Made by a program: the position numbers and the translations under genes
The notes under the pieces: generated by a model
What the model was told of the DNA's origin: nothing
What the model saw: the letters and a program-made list of their open reading frames with translations, nothing else
The model's database searches: none
Shown: positions 1 to 7,452 of the stretch, one piece after another
Numbering within the stretch: the stretch's first letter is position 1
Layout of the letters: every line of letters begins with the position of its first letter
NCBI GenBank assembly: GCA_031292735.1
Contig: JARLGP010000185.1
Span: 1-8,401, forward strand
Reading direction: 5' to 3'
DNA from: Holophaga sp.
Lineage (GTDB): Bacteria > Acidobacteriota > Holophagae > Holophagales > Holophagaceae
Length of the DNA: 8,401 nt

Positions 1-1485
1 CGCACCATCCCGGGCATCCTGAGCATGCGCGGCTGCGCCTACGCCGGCTGCAAGGGCGTGGTGCTGGGCCCCACCCGGGACATCGTGCACATCGTCCACG
101 GCCCGATCGGATGCAGCTATTACGCCTGGCTCACCCGGCGCAACCAGACCCGGCCGGAGCGCGAGACCGACCCCAACTACATGACCTACTGTTTTTCCAC
201 CGACATGCAGGAGCAGGACATCATCTACGGCGGCGAGAAGAAGCTGCGCAAGGCCATCGAGGAGGCCATCGCCATCTTCCATCCCAAGGCCCTGGACATC
301 TTCTCCACCTGCCCGGTGGGGCTGATCGGGGACGATGTGCACGCCGTGGCCCGGGAAATGGAAGCGCTCCACCCCGACGTGAACATCTTCGCGTTCAGCT
401 GCGAGGGTTACAAGGGCGTCAGCCAGTCGGCCGGCCACCACATCGCCAACAACAAGGTGTTCACCGATGTGGTGGGCCTGGGCGATATGCGCAAGCCCGG
501 GAAGTTCCGCATGAACCTGCTGGGCGAATACAACATCGGCGGCGACTCCTTCGAGCTGGACCGGATCTTCCGCAAGTGCGGGCTCACGCTCCAGGCCACC
601 TTCAGCGGCAACTCCACCTACGAGGAGTTCGCCAGTTCCCACACGGTCGACCTGAACCTGGTGATGTGCCACCGCTCGATCAACTACATGGCCGACATGA
701 TGGAGAAGAAGTACGGCATCCCCTGGTTCAAGGTGAACTTCATCGGCGCCGCGGCCACCGCCAAGAGCCTGCGCCACATCGCCGCCTATTATGACGACCC
801 GGAGCTGACGGCGCGGGTCGAAGCGGTGATCGCCGAGGAGATGCCCGCGGTCCACGCCGCCCAGGCCCGGCACCGGCCGCGCTGCGAGGGCAAGACCGCC
901 GTGATGTTCCTGGGCGGCAGCCGGGCCCACCACTACCAGGACCTGTTCAAGGAGCTGGGCATGGAAACCGTGAGCGCAGGCTACGAGTTCGCCCACCGGG
1001 ACGACTACGAAGGCCGCCACGTGCTGCCCACCATCAAGGTGGACGCCGACAGCCGCAACATCGAGGAGCTGACCGTGCTGCCCGACCCGGAGCAGTACCG
1101 CGAGCGGCTCAGCGCCGAGGACAAGGCCGTCCTCAAGGGCAAGGGCATCCTCATGAACGGCTACGAAGGCCTGATGCCGGAGATGGCCGAAGGCGCCCTC
1201 ATCATCGACGACCTCAACCACCACGAGGCCGAGGTGCTGATCGACAAGCTCAAGCCCGCCCTGTTCTGCGCGGGCATCAAGGAGAAGTACGTCATCCAGA
1301 AGAGCGGCGTGCCGCTGAAGCAGCTGCACAACTACGACTACAGCGGTCCCTATGCGGGCTTCCAGGGCGCCGTCAACTTCTACCAGGAGATCGACCGCAT
1401 GGTGAACGCCACCCCTTTCACCCTGGTCAAGGCCCCCTGGCAGGAGAGCCCCGAACTGAACGCCGCCTACGCCTGGGTCGGGTAG
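1..1485 (+). CDS. nifD: Nitrogenase molybdenum-iron protein alpha chain NifD (5' end missing)
   Basis: Alpha subunit of Mo-dinitrogenase, which holds FeMo-co and shares the P-cluster with NifK. The frame is open from base 1, so the gene starts left of the window. About 494 residues are visible, and comparison with Clostridium NifD suggests roughly 40 N-terminal residues are missing. The ATG at 25 is internal. P-cluster cysteines lie at codons 34 (RGCAYAGCKG), 112 (HGPIGC) and 310 (STCPVGLIGDD). FeMo-co ligands are the Cys at 667 (LVMCHRS) and the His at 1327 (QLHNYDYSGPY). The VSQSAGHHIANN motif around 420-450 holds the Gln and His that line the cofactor pocket. An insertion of about 50 residues (roughly 1012-1170) and the GGSRAHHY loop match Clostridium-type NifD rather than Azotobacter NifD. 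A Val occupies the position equivalent to Azotobacter alpha-Val70. Ligands and insertion argue against AnfD or VnfD. The gene ends 28 bp before nifK. Confidence 0.97.
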   Translation, partial: RTIPGILSMRGCAYAGCKGVVLGPTRDIVHIVHGPIGCSYYAWLTRRNQTRPERETDPNYMTYCFSTDMQEQDIIYGGEKKLRKAIEEAIAIFHPKALDIFSTCPVGLIGDDVHAVAREMEALHPDVNIFAFSCEGYKGVSQSAGHHIANNKVFTDVVGLGDMRKPGKFRMNLLGEYNIGGDSFELDRIFRKCGLTLQATFSGNSTYEEFASSHTVDLNLVMCHRSINYMADMMEKKYGIPWFKVNFIGAAATAKSLRHIAAYYDDPELTARVEAVIAEEMPAVHAAQARHRPRCEGKTAVMFLGGSRAHHYQDLFKELGMETVSAGYEFAHRDDYEGRHVLPTIKVDADSRNIEELTVLPDPEQYRERLSAEDKAVLKGKGILMNGYEGLMPEMAEGALIIDDLNHHEAEVLIDKLKPALFCAGIKEKYVIQKSGVPLKQLHNYDYSGPYAGFQGAVNFYQEIDRMVNATPFTLVKAPWQESPELNAAYAWVG

Positions 1486-1513
1486 CACCGGTCCGCACCC
1501 CGAGGAGAACGCC

Positions 1514-2896
1514 ATGCTACTCAGACACACGCCCGCCGAAACGACGGTGGAGCGGGAAGCCCTCACCATCAATCCGGCCAAGACCTGCCAGCCGATCGGC
1601 GCCATGTATGCCGCCCTGGGCGTACACAACTGCATGCCCCACAGCCACGGTTCCCAGGGCTGCTGCTCCTACCACCGCAGCATGCTCACCCGGCACTACA
1701 AGGAACCCGTCATGGCCGCCACCTCCTGCTTCACCGAAGGGGCCTCGGTGTTCGGCGGGCAGGCCAACCTGCTGGAGGCCCTGGGCAACATCTTCACGAT
1801 CTACAACCCCGACGTGGTGGCGGTGCACACCACCTGCCTGTCCGAGACCATCGGCGACGACCTCAAGCAGATGACCGCCAAGGCCATCGAATCGGGCAAA
1901 GTGCCCGAAGGCAAGATCGTCCTGCTGGCCAACACGCCCAGCTACGCCGGCAGCCACGTCACCGGTTTCTCGACCATGGTCAAGGGGATGGTGGAAGGGC
2001 TCGCGGCCAGCACCGAGGTGCACAAGCTGGACGTGATCAACATCATCCCCGGCTACGTGGAGCCCTCCGACATGGAGGAGATCAAGCGCCTGGCCTCGGC
2101 CGCCGGGGTCAAGACCATCCTGTTCCCGGACACCTCCAATGTGCTGAACGGGCCCATGACCGGGAAGTTCCGCATGTATCCCAGCGGCGGCGTCACCGTG
2201 GCCGAGCTGCGCGCCACCGGGGACAGCCGCGCCACCCTGGCCATGGGGCCCGCGGCCTCCTCGGCCGCGGCCAAGGCCCTGGACCTCAAGTGCCACGTGC
2301 CCTGCGAGATCCTGGAACTGCCCATCGGGCTCACCGGCACCGACCGGTTCATCGATTCCCTGCGCCGGCTGGCGGGCGTCAGCGTCCCCGAAAGCATCAA
2401 CCGGGAGCGCGGCCAGCTGCTGGACGTCATGACCGACATGCACCAGTACACCTACGGCAAGAAGGTGGCCCTGGCCGGCGATCCGGACCATCTGGTCGCC
2501 CTGGTGGACTTTCTGGTGAGCATGGACATGCAGCCCATCCACATCGTCTCCGGCACCCCGGGCAAGGGCGCGGAGCAGCGCCTGCGGCCGTCCCTGGACA
2601 AGCTGGGGCGCCCGGTGAACGTCAGGATCCCCGGCGACCTGTTCCAGCTGCACCAATGGATCAAGCAGGAGCCGGTGGACCTGATCATCGGCGGCACCCA
2701 CTGCAAGTACATCGCCAGGGACGAAGACATCCCCCTGTTGCGCTTCGGCTTTCCCATCATCGACCGGGTCGGCCACCAGTACTTCCCCACTGTGGGCTAC
2801 AAGGGCGGCCTGCGCCTGCTGGAGAAGATCCTCGGGCTGTTGATGGACCGCCAGGACCGGGATGCGCCGGAGGAGCGGTTCGAACTGGTGATGTGA
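1514..2896 (+). CDS. nifK: Nitrogenase molybdenum-iron protein beta chain NifK
   Basis: Beta subunit of Mo-dinitrogenase, which forms the alpha2-beta2 tetramer with NifD and supplies half of the P-cluster ligands. The protein has 460 residues. GAGGAG at 1502-1507, six bases before the ATG, fixes the start. P-cluster cysteines are C25 (NPAKTCQP), C50 (HGSQGC) and C108 (TTCLSETIGDD). The TPSYAGSHVTGF segment and the C-terminal FGFPIIDRVGHQYFPTVGY segment are typical of the beta chain. The N-terminus before the first ligand is short, about 24 residues against roughly 70 in Azotobacter NifK, as in Clostridium-type enzymes. The QGCCSYHRS motif and extra Cys at C40, C51 and C72 fit the same group. 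A frame open for 461 codons on the opposite strand covers the whole gene and is a GC-bias shadow. Confidence 0.98.
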   Translation: MLLRHTPAETTVEREALTINPAKTCQPIGAMYAALGVHNCMPHSHGSQGCCSYHRSMLTRHYKEPVMAATSCFTEGASVFGGQANLLEALGNIFTIYNPDVVAVHTTCLSETIGDDLKQMTAKAIESGKVPEGKIVLLANTPSYAGSHVTGFSTMVKGMVEGLAASTEVHKLDVINIIPGYVEPSDMEEIKRLASAAGVKTILFPDTSNVLNGPMTGKFRMYPSGGVTVAELRATGDSRATLAMGPAASSAAAKALDLKCHVPCEILELPIGLTGTDRFIDSLRRLAGVSVPESINRERGQLLDVMTDMHQYTYGKKVALAGDPDHLVALVDFLVSMDMQPIHIVSGTPGKGAEQRLRPSLDKLGRPVNVRIPGDLFQLHQWIKQEPVDLIIGGTHCKYIARDEDIPLLRFGFPIIDRVGHQYFPTVGYKGGLRLLEKILGLLMDRQDRDAPEERFELVM

Positions 2897-2914
2897 CGGC
2901 AAACCAACCTGTGA

Positions 2915-2919
2915 TGAGG
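2915..2919 (+). promoter_or_regulatory. Ribosome binding site that sets the nifE start
   Basis: TGAGG lies six bases before the ATG at 2926. The upstream in-frame alternatives (GTG 2911, ATG 2914) overlap or adjoin this motif and have no comparable sequence before them, so 2926 is preferred. Confidence 0.65.
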
Positions 2920-2925
2920 TTCCAG

Positions 2926-4308
2926 ATGTCTGACAAGACGCTCGACACCCTGCTGGAGGACCGGAAGGGGCAGGTGCTGGAGACGGCGCTGGACGGCGCC
3001 CCGGCCCCGATCCGCTGCGAGACCCGCAGCGCCGCCGGCTCGGTCAGCCAGCGGGCCTGCGTGTTCTGCGGCAGCCGGGTGGTGCTCTACCCCATCGCCG
3101 ACGCCCTGCACCTGGTGCACGGCCCCGCCGGCTGCGCGGCCTACACCTGGGACATCCGCGGCGCCCTGTCCTCGGGCCCGGTGCTGCACCGCAACAGCTT
3201 CACCACCGACCTGCGCGAGACCGACGTGATCTACGGCGGCGCCGCCAAGCTGGAGCGGGCCCTGCGCGAACTGATCGCCACCCACGGCCCCAAGGCCGCC
3301 TTCGTCTACAGCACCTGCATCGTCGGCCTGATCGGCGACGATGTGGACGCCGTGTGCCGGCGGGTGCAGGCCGATTGCGGCATCCCGGTGATCCCGGTGG
3401 ATTCCGAGGGCTTCAAGGGCACCAAGAAGGACGGCTACAAGGCCGCCTGCGCCGCCCTCGGCCAGCTGATCGGCACCTCGGCCGACCCAGCGGTGCCGCC
3501 CGCGCCCGCCCGCAGCGTATCCGGCATCAACATCCTCGGCGAGTTCAACCTGGCCGGCGAGGCCTGGCTGATCCGCGACTGCTACCAGCGCATGGGCGTG
3601 GAAGTGGTGGCCACGCTCACCGGGGACGCGCGGGTGGACACCGTGCGCCGGGCCCACACCGCCCGCTTCAACGTGGTCCAGTGCTCCGGCTCCATGCTCG
3701 GGCTGGCCACCATGATGGAAGAGAAGTACGGCCAGCCCTACCGGCGGGTCTCCTATTTCGGCCTGGAGGACATGGCGCAGGCCCTCTACGACGTGGCCGA
3801 CCTGTTCGCCGAGGAAGATCCGGACATGCCCGCCCGGGCCGCGGCCCTGGTGGCGGAGGAGATGGCCCGGGTGCTGCCCCTGCTGGAACCGTTCCGCCGG
3901 GACCTGGAGGGCGCCCGCGCCGCCATATACGTGGGCGGGGCCTTCAAGGCGCACTCCCTGATCAAGGCGCTCCGGCACCTGGGCATGCGCACCGTGGTGG
4001 TGGGCTCCCAGACCGGCAACAAGGAGGACTACGAGCGGCTGCAGCAGCTGTGCGACCCTTCGACCATCATCCTGGACGACTCCAATCCGGTGGAACTGAG
4101 CCGCTTCGTGCTGGACAAGCGGGCCGACCTGCTGATCGGCGGGGTCAAGGAGCGGCCCATCGCCTACAAGCTCGGGCTGGCCTTCTGCGACCACAACCAC
4201 GAACGCAAGATCCCCCTGGCCGGCTTCGAAGGCATGGTCCATTTCGCCCGGGAGGTGCACGGTTCCGTCACCAGTCCGGTATGGAAGTTCGCCCGGAGGC
4301 GGTCATGA
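2926..4308 (+). CDS. nifE: Nitrogenase iron-molybdenum cofactor biosynthesis scaffold NifE
   Basis: NifE pairs with NifN to form the scaffold that converts the NifB product into FeMo-co before transfer to NifDK. It is a NifD paralog. From ATG 2926 the protein has 460 residues. The same frame is open far upstream inside nifK, but the Shine-Dalgarno at 2915-2919 and the family N-terminus favour 2926. Conserved cysteines are C45 (RACVFCGSR), C70 (HGPAGCAAYTW) and C131 (STCIVGLIGDD), which correspond to the Fe-S cluster ligands between NifE and NifN. C253 (VVQCSGSM) is the counterpart of the NifD FeMo-co cysteine. The C-terminal CDHNHERK motif replaces the His-containing HNYDYSGP segment of NifD, which separates NifE from NifD. 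The long NifD insertion is absent. The stop codon overlaps the nifN start in an ATGA (4305-4308), implying translational coupling of the two scaffold subunits. Confidence 0.97.
   Translation: MSDKTLDTLLEDRKGQVLETALDGAPAPIRCETRSAAGSVSQRACVFCGSRVVLYPIADALHLVHGPAGCAAYTWDIRGALSSGPVLHRNSFTTDLRETDVIYGGAAKLERALRELIATHGPKAAFVYSTCIVGLIGDDVDAVCRRVQADCGIPVIPVDSEGFKGTKKDGYKAACAALGQLIGTSADPAVPPAPARSVSGINILGEFNLAGEAWLIRDCYQRMGVEVVATLTGDARVDTVRRAHTARFNVVQCSGSMLGLATMMEEKYGQPYRRVSYFGLEDMAQALYDVADLFAEEDPDMPARAAALVAEEMARVLPLLEPFRRDLEGARAAIYVGGAFKAHSLIKALRHLGMRTVVVGSQTGNKEDYERLQQLCDPSTIILDDSNPVELSRFVLDKRADLLIGGVKERPIAYKLGLAFCDHNHERKIPLAGFEGMVHFAREVHGSVTSPVWKFARRRS
4295..4299 (+). promoter_or_regulatory. Ribosome binding site of nifN inside the nifE 3' end
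   Basis: GGAGG lies five bases before the ATG at 4305 and within the last codons of nifE. It supports 4305 over the in-frame ATG at 4281, and with the ATGA stop-start overlap points to coupled translation. Confidence 0.7.
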
Positions 4309-5657
4309 ACGAGCTGGAAGCGCGCGCTCCGGAATACGCGGTGAACCCTTGCAAGGTCTGCGCCCCCCTGGGCGCGAGCCTGGCCTTCAAGGGGGTGGCC
4401 GGCGCGGTGCCCCTGCTGCACGGCTCCCAGGGTTGCGCCACCTACATCCGGCGCTACCTGATCAGCCATTTCCGGGACCCGGTGGACATCGCCTCCTCCA
4501 GCTTCGACGAGATGGCGGCGGTGTTCGGAGGGCGCGACAGCCTGGTCCGGGCCCTGGACAACGTGGCCACCACCTACGCGCCGGCCCTCATCGGCGTGGC
4601 CACCACCTGCCTGTCCGAAACCATCGGCGACGACGTGGAGGACATCCTGCTCCACTACCAGCCGGGAGCCGGCCGGGACTGCGCCCGGGTGCACGTGAGC
4701 ACGCCCAGCTATGCGGGAACCCATCTGGACGGTTTCTACGACACGGTGCTGGCGCTGGTGAAAGCTCTGGCCGAAGGCGGCACGACGCGGGAGCTGGTCA
4801 ACCTCTTCCCGGGCATCGTCTGTCCGGAGGACCTGCGCTGGCTGCGCCGCGCCGCCCTGGCCTTCGGGCTGGAGCCCTGCCTGCTGCCGGACTACTCCGA
4901 CACCCTGGACGGCGGGCAGTGGACGGAATACTGCCGGCTGCCGCCCGGCGGCACGACCCTGGCCCAGATCCGATCGTCGGGCCGCGCCAAAGGCTCGGTG
5001 GAGCTGGGCTGGAGCCAGGGCGCCAGGGAGACCGCGGGGCGCTACCTGAACCGCGATTTCGGCATCCCCTGCGAGACCCTGGGCCTGCCCATCGGGATCG
5101 AGGCCACCGACCTGTTCCTGGCCGCCCTGGCCCGCATCTCCGGCCGGCCCGTCCCGGCGGAACTGGAGGCGGAACGCGCCCGCCTGCTGGATGCCTATGC
5201 CGACGCCCACAAGGTGCTGGCCGGGCAGCGGGCCGTGGTGTTCGGCGACGAGGACACCGCCATCGCCCTGGCCTTGTTCCTGGCGGAAATCGGCGTGGCG
5301 CCGGCGCTGGTGGCCAGCGGCGGGACCGGAGCCCTGGCGCTTTCGGCCGTGGCGGCCCACCCGGCGCTGGAGCCATTCGCCACGACCTTCCTGCCCGACA
5401 CCGACTTCGGCCGCCTGGCCGAGGCGGCGAAACAGGCCGGACCCACGCTGCTGGTGGGCCACAGCAAGGGTTCCAAGCTGGCCCGGGAACTGGACCTGCC
5501 CCTGGTGCGCCTGGGCTTTCCGGTGCACGACCGGTTCGGCGCCGCCCGGCTGAGCAGCCTGGGCTACGCCGGCAGCCACCGGCTGTTCGACGACGTGGTG
5601 AACAGCATCCTCGCGCACCGCCAGGCCAAGTCCGATGTGGGCTACTTCTACTTCTGA
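4305..5657 (+). CDS. nifN: Nitrogenase iron-molybdenum cofactor biosynthesis scaffold NifN
   Basis: NifK paralog that partners NifE in the FeMo-co assembly scaffold. The protein has 450 residues from the ATG that overlaps the nifE stop. Family motifs are NPCKVCAPLGA, LLHGSQGCATYIRRYLISHF, TTCLSETIGDD, the STPSYAGTHLDGF segment and the C-terminal RLGFPVHDRFGA. It is NifN rather than a second NifK because it follows nifE directly and because it is reduced in the central region (for example SGRAKGSVELGWSQ). Candidate cluster cysteines are C16 or C19, C44 and C102, a full NifK-like set, whereas Azotobacter NifN as I recall it keeps only the middle one. Unlike Desulfovibrio, where NifN and NifB are fused, NifN here ends with its own stop 20 bp before nifB. 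Confidence 0.94.
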   Translation: MNELEARAPEYAVNPCKVCAPLGASLAFKGVAGAVPLLHGSQGCATYIRRYLISHFRDPVDIASSSFDEMAAVFGGRDSLVRALDNVATTYAPALIGVATTCLSETIGDDVEDILLHYQPGAGRDCARVHVSTPSYAGTHLDGFYDTVLALVKALAEGGTTRELVNLFPGIVCPEDLRWLRRAALAFGLEPCLLPDYSDTLDGGQWTEYCRLPPGGTTLAQIRSSGRAKGSVELGWSQGARETAGRYLNRDFGIPCETLGLPIGIEATDLFLAALARISGRPVPAELEAERARLLDAYADAHKVLAGQRAVVFGDEDTAIALALFLAEIGVAPALVASGGTGALALSAVAAHPALEPFATTFLPDTDFGRLAEAAKQAGPTLLVGHSKGSKLARELDLPLVRLGFPVHDRFGAARLSSLGYAGSHRLFDDVVNSILAHRQAKSDVGYFYF

Positions 5658-5677
5658 ACTCCACCGAGGAACCGCTA

Positions 5678-7003
5678 ATGAACAGCTTATGGAAGGACCA
5701 TCCCTGTTTTTCGCCCGAAGCCCGGCACACCTCAGCCCGGGTGCACCTGCCGGTGGCGCCGCGCTGCAACGTCCAGTGCCGCTTCTGCGACCGCAAGTTC
5801 GATTGCACCAACGAGACCCGGCCGGGCGTCACCAGCCGGGTGCTGGCGCCGGAAGAGGCGCTGGACTACCTGGCCCGGATCCGGTTCCGGCTGCCGCAGC
5901 TTGCCGTGGTGGGCATCGCCGGCCCGGGCGACCCCTTCGCCAATGCCGGCGAAACCATGGAGACGCTGCGCCTGGTGCGGGCGGCCCACCCGGATCTGCG
6001 CCTGTGCGTGTCCAGCAACGGACTGGAACTGCCGGACCATGTGGACGAGCTGGCCGACCTGCAGGTCAGCCACGTCACCGTCACCGTGAACGCGGTGGAC
6101 CCGGCCGTCGGCAGCCTGGTCTATGCCTGGGTGCGGGACGGCAGGCGCTCCCTCGGCAGCGCCGAAGGGGCGGCGCTGCTGCTGGAGCGCCAGCTGATCG
6201 CCATCGCCCGGCTGAAGGCCAGGGGCATCACCGTGAAGATCAACACCCTGATCCTGCCGGGCATCAACGATGCGCACATCCCGGTGGTGGCCGAACGGAT
6301 GAAGGCGCTCGGGGTGGACATCATGAACTGCATGCCGCTCCAGCTCAACGACCAGGCCCTGGCCCGGGGCTGGCGCGAACCCACCGAGGCGGAGATCGAC
6401 CGGGCCAAGCACCGGGCCGGGGCGCTGCTGCCCCAGATGAACCACTGCACCCGCTGCCGGGCCGACGCCGCCGGTTTCCTGGGCGAGGACCAGGGCATCG
6501 AACTGCTGGCCCAGTGGGCGAAGGGCGAAGCGCCTGAGGCGCCCTGCTGTTCGGCCAGGGAAAACGGCTGCCAGCCGGAGGCCGCCGCTCCGTTCCAGGC
6601 CCTGGACTCCGCCCGGCCGCACATCGCCGTGGCCAGCAGGGAAGGCTTCCTGGTGAGCGCCCATCTGGGAGAAGCGCCCAGCCTGCGCATCTACGCGCCT
6701 GGCCCGGACGGTCCGCGTCTGCTGGAGGAACGGCTGACCCCTCCGCGCGGCGGCGGCATGGCCCGCTGGGCCGCCCTGGCGGCGACCCTGGAGGACTGCT
6801 CGGTCCTGGCGGTGAATGGGGTGGGCGCTTCGCCCCGCGCCGCCCTCGAAGCCGGCGGGCTGCGGGTCTTCGTCCTGGAGGGGCTCATCTCCGAGGCCCT
6901 CGATGCCCTGTTCGCCGGGCGGGAACCCGGGCACCTCGAAAAGCGCCGCCCGTTCAAGTGCGGCGAATCCTGCGCCGGCGCCGGATCCGGCTGCGGCGCC
7001 TGA
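5678..7003 (+). CDS. nifB: NifB, FeMo-co core synthase: radical SAM enzyme with C-terminal NifX-like domain
   Basis: NifB fuses two [4Fe-4S] units and inserts a SAM-derived carbide to make the 8Fe-9S-C precursor delivered to NifEN. The protein has 441 residues. GAGGA at 5666-5670 precedes the ATG by seven bases. The radical-SAM motif CX3CX2C is C30/C34/C37. Residues in the positions of the other cluster ligands known from archaeal NifB are C10, H23, C43, C110 and the pair C257/C260 (HCTRC). GIAGPGDPFAN (79-89) is the SAM-binding glycine motif. A linker (about 282-312) holding C290, C291 and C298 leads to a NifX/NafY-like domain (about 313-420) with VNGVGASPRAALEAGG. The last 14 residues contain C428, C432 and C439. 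The two-domain form is common in Clostridium-type nif clusters and may remove the need for a separate nifX, which is not seen here. Confidence 0.96.
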   Translation: MNSLWKDHPCFSPEARHTSARVHLPVAPRCNVQCRFCDRKFDCTNETRPGVTSRVLAPEEALDYLARIRFRLPQLAVVGIAGPGDPFANAGETMETLRLVRAAHPDLRLCVSSNGLELPDHVDELADLQVSHVTVTVNAVDPAVGSLVYAWVRDGRRSLGSAEGAALLLERQLIAIARLKARGITVKINTLILPGINDAHIPVVAERMKALGVDIMNCMPLQLNDQALARGWREPTEAEIDRAKHRAGALLPQMNHCTRCRADAAGFLGEDQGIELLAQWAKGEAPEAPCCSARENGCQPEAAAPFQALDSARPHIAVASREGFLVSAHLGEAPSLRIYAPGPDGPRLLEERLTPPRGGGMARWAALAATLEDCSVLAVNGVGASPRAALEAGGLRVFVLEGLISEALDALFAGREPGHLEKRRPFKCGESCAGAGSGCGA

Positions 7004-7010
7004 CCCTTGA

Positions 7011-7015
7011 AAGGA
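7011..7015 (+). promoter_or_regulatory. Ribosome binding site that sets the ferredoxin start
   Basis: AAGGA lies six bases before the ATG at 7022. It overlaps the coding frame that would follow the alternative TTG at 7007, so ATG 7022 is the likelier start. Confidence 0.7.
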
Positions 7016-7021
7016 ACTCCC

Positions 7022-7330
7022 ATGGACAACAACCAAACCCACATCCTGGTCTGCTGCTCGTTCCGCGCCAACGGAACCCCCCAGGGCGGCTGCCACAAGA
7101 AGGGTTCCGCCGACCTGCTGGGCTATCTGGAAAGCCAGCTCAGCGACCGGGGCCTGGAGGAGGTGCAGGTCTCCTCCACCGGCTGCCTCAAGGTCTGTGA
7201 CCGCGGGCCCGCCGTGCTGGTGTACCCTGCCGGGATCTGGTACGGCCGCGTGGCCACCGAGGCGGACGTGGATGCCATCCTCGACGCCATGGAGCGCGGC
7301 GAGGTCGCCGAAGCCTATCGCCTGAACTGA
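7022..7330 (+). CDS. Thioredoxin-like [2Fe-2S] ferredoxin, nif-associated
   Basis: Small soluble electron carrier of 102 residues with the thioredoxin-like fold known from Clostridium pasteurianum [2Fe-2S] ferredoxin and Azotobacter FeSI. Probable cluster ligands are C11, C24 (GGCHKK), C55 and C59 (STGCLKVCDRGP). The following VYPAGIWYGRV segment is a hallmark of the family. A Cys is present at position 12, and position 14, where the Clostridium protein has a further Cys, is Phe. The gene starts 18 bp after nifB with its own Shine-Dalgarno, so it is very likely the last cotranscribed member of the nif block. Its position suggests it donates electrons to NifB, NifEN or nitrogenase reductase, but which one cannot be read from the sequence. 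It is not a plant-type or bacterial 4Fe-4S ferredoxin. Confidence 0.93.
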   Translation: MDNNQTHILVCCSFRANGTPQGGCHKKGSADLLGYLESQLSDRGLEEVQVSSTGCLKVCDRGPAVLVYPAGIWYGRVATEADVDAILDAMERGEVAEAYRLN

Positions 7331-7452
7331 ACCCGACCGCCTGGAACCCTCCGATGGAATGGAACCCCGCCCTGCAGGCCTTGGTGAAGGCCAGGCCATC
7401 CGGGATATTCCACTAACCCATAGCCACCATTCCCCACCAAAAGGAGATCCCA
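7331..7452 (+). other. Intergenic gap between the ferredoxin and MoaE-like genes
   Basis: This is the only sizeable spacer inside the + strand gene series (122 bp). It contains the octamer TGGAACCC twice (7342-7349 and 7360-7367), a GC-rich hairpin at 7371-7395, then a C/A-rich stretch and the Shine-Dalgarno AAGGAG (7441-7446) six bases before the next gene. I see no convincing sigma-70 promoter. Short frames crossing it are shadows. Confidence 0.6.
7371..7395 (+). terminator. Possible hairpin downstream of the ferredoxin gene (weak terminator, attenuator or processing site)
   Basis: GGCCTT (7377-7382) pairs perfectly with AAGGCC (7387-7392) around the four-base loop GGTG. CCT (7371-7373) can extend the stem with AGG (7393-7395) across a GCA bulge. 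No T-run follows, so this is not a classical intrinsic terminator. It could reduce read-through or stabilise the upstream nif transcript. Confidence 0.3.

Noticed and set aside
1..1485. Alternative nitrogenase alpha chain (AnfD or VnfD)
   Set aside because: The VSQSAGHHIANN and QLHNYDYSGPY motifs and the Clostridium NifD-type insertion fit Mo-dependent NifD, and no anfG/vnfG delta-subunit gene lies between the D and K genes.
1517..2902. 461-codon open frame on the - strand covering all of nifK
   Set aside because: Its translation is low-complexity (rich in Gly, Gln, His, Val and Asp) with no recognisable family, and it mirrors nifK codons. GC-rich third positions suppress stops on the opposite strand.
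2797..4260. 487-codon open frame on the - strand opposite nifE
   Set aside because: Same compositional artefact: no domain, no credible start context, and full overlap with an unmistakable nifE.
4164..5618. 484-codon open frame on the - strand opposite nifN
   Set aside because: Shadow of nifN with biased composition and no family resemblance.
5600..5680. NifN-NifB fusion as in Desulfovibrio
   Set aside because: NifN ends in TGA at 5655-5657 and nifB begins in another frame at 5678 with its own ribosome binding site, so they are separate proteins.
7383..7396. GG-N10-GC spacing resembling a sigma-54 promoter core upstream of the MoaE-like gene
   Set aside because: Only the GG and GC dinucleotides and the preceding T bases fit; the TTGC half is missing and the bases are already used by the hairpin. 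Such spacing is common by chance in GC-rich DNA.
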